From Oscillospiraceae bacterium (GTDB lineage: Bacteria; Bacillota; Clostridia; Oscillospirales; Ruminococcaceae): a stretch of DNA of 64,000 nucleotides. The translations under genes were made by a program, and so were the position numbers. The notes under the pieces were generated by a model. It saw only the letters and a list, made by a program, of their open reading frames with translations, did not search any database and was not told where the DNA came from. Where the stretch lies: assembly GCA_902779915.1 (NCBI GenBank), contig CACZDM010000002.1, positions 64,243-128,242 on the forward strand, written 5' to 3'. This document shows, in pieces, positions 62,290-64,000 of the stretch (within the stretch, counting starts at the first letter, position 1; each line of letters begins with the position of its first letter).

Positions 62290-63426
62290 TTATATCCTCA
62301 AGTCTAGTATCGCGGCATATTTCCTTCTGAAATCACAAAAATTTGATTTACATATCGCCTCTCTGATTTTTTCCATCAAAGTGTTATAAAAATATAAATT
62401 ATGCATAACGCACAGCCTCGAAGCGAGCATCTCTTTGGCTTTAAAAAGATGTCTCAAATAGGCGCGAGAATATCGCCTGCACACTAAACAATCACACTCT
62501 TTGTCTATTGGATTTGGATCGGTTTCATATTTCAAATTCAACAAATTCCGAACGCCACTCCACGTGTTGACATGAGCGTGACGCGCATTTCTCGTCGGCA
62601 TAACACAGTCAAACATGTCAACACCTCGATAAACCGCCTCGATAATGTTTCCAGGCTTTCCAACTCCCATGAGATATCGCGGCTTATTTTGGGGCATAAA
62701 CGGCTCAACATGATCTATAACAGCATACATCTGCTCTTTCGTCTCCCCAACAGCCAGCCCGCCAATCGCGTATCCATCACAATCCAAAGCGGCTATCTGC
62801 TTCATGTTTTCCTGCCGTATATCCAAAAAAGTTGAGCCCTGATTGATTCCAAACAAAAGCTGATTTTGATTGATAGTCTCTTTTTTGGCGTTTAGATCCT
62901 GAAGTTTTGAAAGACACCTCTCAAGCCACCTAACCGTCCTTTCCGCCGACGCCTTGGTGTATGCTCTGGTTGAAGGATTCGCGATGCACTCATCAAAAGC
63001 CATTGCAATTGTTGACCCCAAGTTAGACTGAATTTCGACGCTCTGTTCAGGCCCCATAAAAATCTTTTCACCATTTAAATGCGACGAAAAATAGACTCCC
63101 TCCTCCTCTATCCGGCGAATTTTAGCCAGAGAAAAAACCTGAAATCCTCCGCTATCTGTGAGTGTGGGGCGATTCCAGGACATAAATTTTTGCAACCCTC
63201 CCAACTTGCGAATAACCTCATCACCGGGCCTGAGGTGGAGGTGATATGTGTTGCAAAGCTCAACCTGACATTTTAAATCAACCAAATCCCAAGACGAAAC
63301 TCCGCCCTTGATCGCTGCCAACGTCCCAACATTCATAAAACACGGCGTTTTAAAAATTCCATGAACAGTCCTGACTTCTCCAAGCCTTGCGCTGTTTTCT
63401 TTTTTTAAAAGTTTAAATATGCTCAT
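62290..63426 (-). CDS. tgt: tRNA-guanine transglycosylase
   Basis: Exchanges guanine-34 for preQ1 in tRNAs with GUN anticodons. Catalytic Asp in DSGGFQVFSL, nucleophile Asp in FDCVMPTRNARH, and zinc ligands CDCLVC...H (CxCxxC...H). 378 aa. RBS AAGGAAT. Downstream of queA, as in the typical queA-tgt order, so the queuosine route is retained; the preQ1 synthesis genes are not here. Confidence 0.97.
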   Translation of the reverse strand: MSIFKLLKKENSARLGEVRTVHGIFKTPCFMNVGTLAAIKGGVSSWDLVDLKCQVELCNTYHLHLRPGDEVIRKLGGLQKFMSWNRPTLTDSGGFQVFSLAKIRRIEEEGVYFSSHLNGEKIFMGPEQSVEIQSNLGSTIAMAFDECIANPSTRAYTKASAERTVRWLERCLSKLQDLNAKKETINQNQLLFGINQGSTFLDIRQENMKQIAALDCDGYAIGGLAVGETKEQMYAVIDHVEPFMPQNKPRYLMGVGKPGNIIEAVYRGVDMFDCVMPTRNARHAHVNTWSGVRNLLNLKYETDPNPIDKECDCLVCRRYSRAYLRHLFKAKEMLASRLCVMHNLYFYNTLMEKIREAICKSNFCDFRRKYAAILDLRI

Positions 63427-63499
63427 AAATAATTCCTTTTGTGATAAATATTCAAAGTAAACATCTAATTCAATGATAAGTCATAAATAAATTTTAAGA

Positions 63500-64000
63500 T
63501 CAAACAATAACCATCGCATCTCCAAAACTAAAAAATCGATATTTCTCCCTAACAGCCGTTTTATATGCACTCATTGTGTTTTCATGGCCAGCAAAAGCGC
63601 TAACAAGCATTATAAGCGTGCTTTCAGGAAGATGAAAATTCGTAACCAAACAATCAACAACGTTAAATTTAAAGCCTGGATATATAAATATATCAGTATA
63701 TCCAACATCTTCGCATATGCACTTGTTTTTTATATATACACTTTCCAAAGTCCGGCAACTGGTCGTCCCAACGCTAAAAACTCTTTTTCCGTTTTTGCGC
63801 GTCTGATTTATTAAATCTGCGGTCTTTTTTGGTAAATAGTAATTTTCAGCATGCATTATGTGTTTTTCTATGTCATCGACTTTAACCGGCCTGAAGGTTC
63901 CAAGGCCAACGTGCAACGTGACGTAACCAACGCCAACTCCCTTGATTTTTAGGCGCTCAAACATATTTTCAGTGAAGTGCAACCCAGCTGTTGGAGCCGC
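63500..64000 (-). CDS. queA: QueA, S-adenosylmethionine:tRNA ribosyltransferase-isomerase (C-terminal part)
   Basis: The last 166 codons of QueA, cut by the window edge. [10 protein letters not shown] at the cut is the family motif, followed by [23 protein letters not shown] and [16 protein letters not shown]. It adds the epoxycyclopentanediol group from SAM to preQ1-tRNA. It lies 73 bases upstream of tgt. Confidence 0.97.
   Translation of the reverse strand, partial: AAPTAGLHFTENMFERLKIKGVGVGYVTLHVGLGTFRPVKVDDIEKHIMHAENYYLPKKTADLINQTRKNGKRVFSVGTTSCRTLESVYIKNKCICEDVGYTDIFIYPGFKFNVVDCLVTNFHLPESTLIMLVSAFAGHENTMSAYKTAVREKYRFFSFGDAMVIV

Overview
The window looks like chromosome from a low-G+C, Gram-positive, endospore-forming bacterium of the class Clostridia, probably in or near Oscillospirales. 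Four things point there. Gene orders are clostridial: miaB-ylbF-mutS-mutL-miaA, tig-clpP-clpX, and prmC-recA-recX-rimO-pgsA. SpoIIE and a SpoIID-like protein are encoded. MutL carries an endonuclease site. Strong sigma-A promoters with 17-base spacers recur. The assignment rests on gene content only, since no rRNA lies in the window.

Layout. From 1 to about 36.4 kb almost everything is on the minus strand. This part holds DNA mismatch repair and tRNA modification (miaA, mutL, mutS, ylbF, miaB), hslO, lysA, engB, lon, the ClpXP and trigger-factor set, a phosphoesterase, thrC, an M19 dipeptidase and an RNase HII-YraN fusion. The ribosome-assembly GTPase gene rbgA follows, disturbed by an inserted gene flanked by a partial copy of rbgA. 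Next come an SDR, a VanY/VanXY-like DD-peptidase, a VOC protein, a Mn-dependent pyrophosphatase, a C26 amidotransferase, lepB, rplS, a methionine gamma-lyase-family protein, two M42 peptidases, murD, malic enzyme and tRNA-Arg(CCG). Within it sit two tandem plus-strand genes and one minus-strand gene for small double-glycine-leader peptides.

Between 36.4 and 37.1 kb is a gene-free stretch with nested inverted repeats, and the main coding direction switches there. From 37 to 59.9 kb most genes are on the plus strand. They encode a SpoIID/peptidoglycan-binding pair, rsmE, initiator tRNA, a NUDIX hydrolase, pdxST, a pyrB carrying a PyrI-like zinc tail, trxA, a lipoprotein with a two-component system, a DUF1385 protein, prmC, recA, recX, rimO and pgsA. 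Minus-strand islands here are a FabG-like reductase, two TrkA proteins and a two-domain PPK2. From 59.8 to 64 kb spoIIE, tgt and queA (partial) are again on the minus strand.

Most of the content is conserved housekeeping. The accessory points worth a second look are the rbgA partial duplication with its inserted membrane coiled-coil gene, the three double-glycine peptide genes, the inverted-repeat element at 36.6-36.8 kb, the PyrB zinc tail, the RNase HII-YraN fusion, and a spoIIE promoter with the 21-base spacer typical of Spo0A-activated sigma-A promoters.
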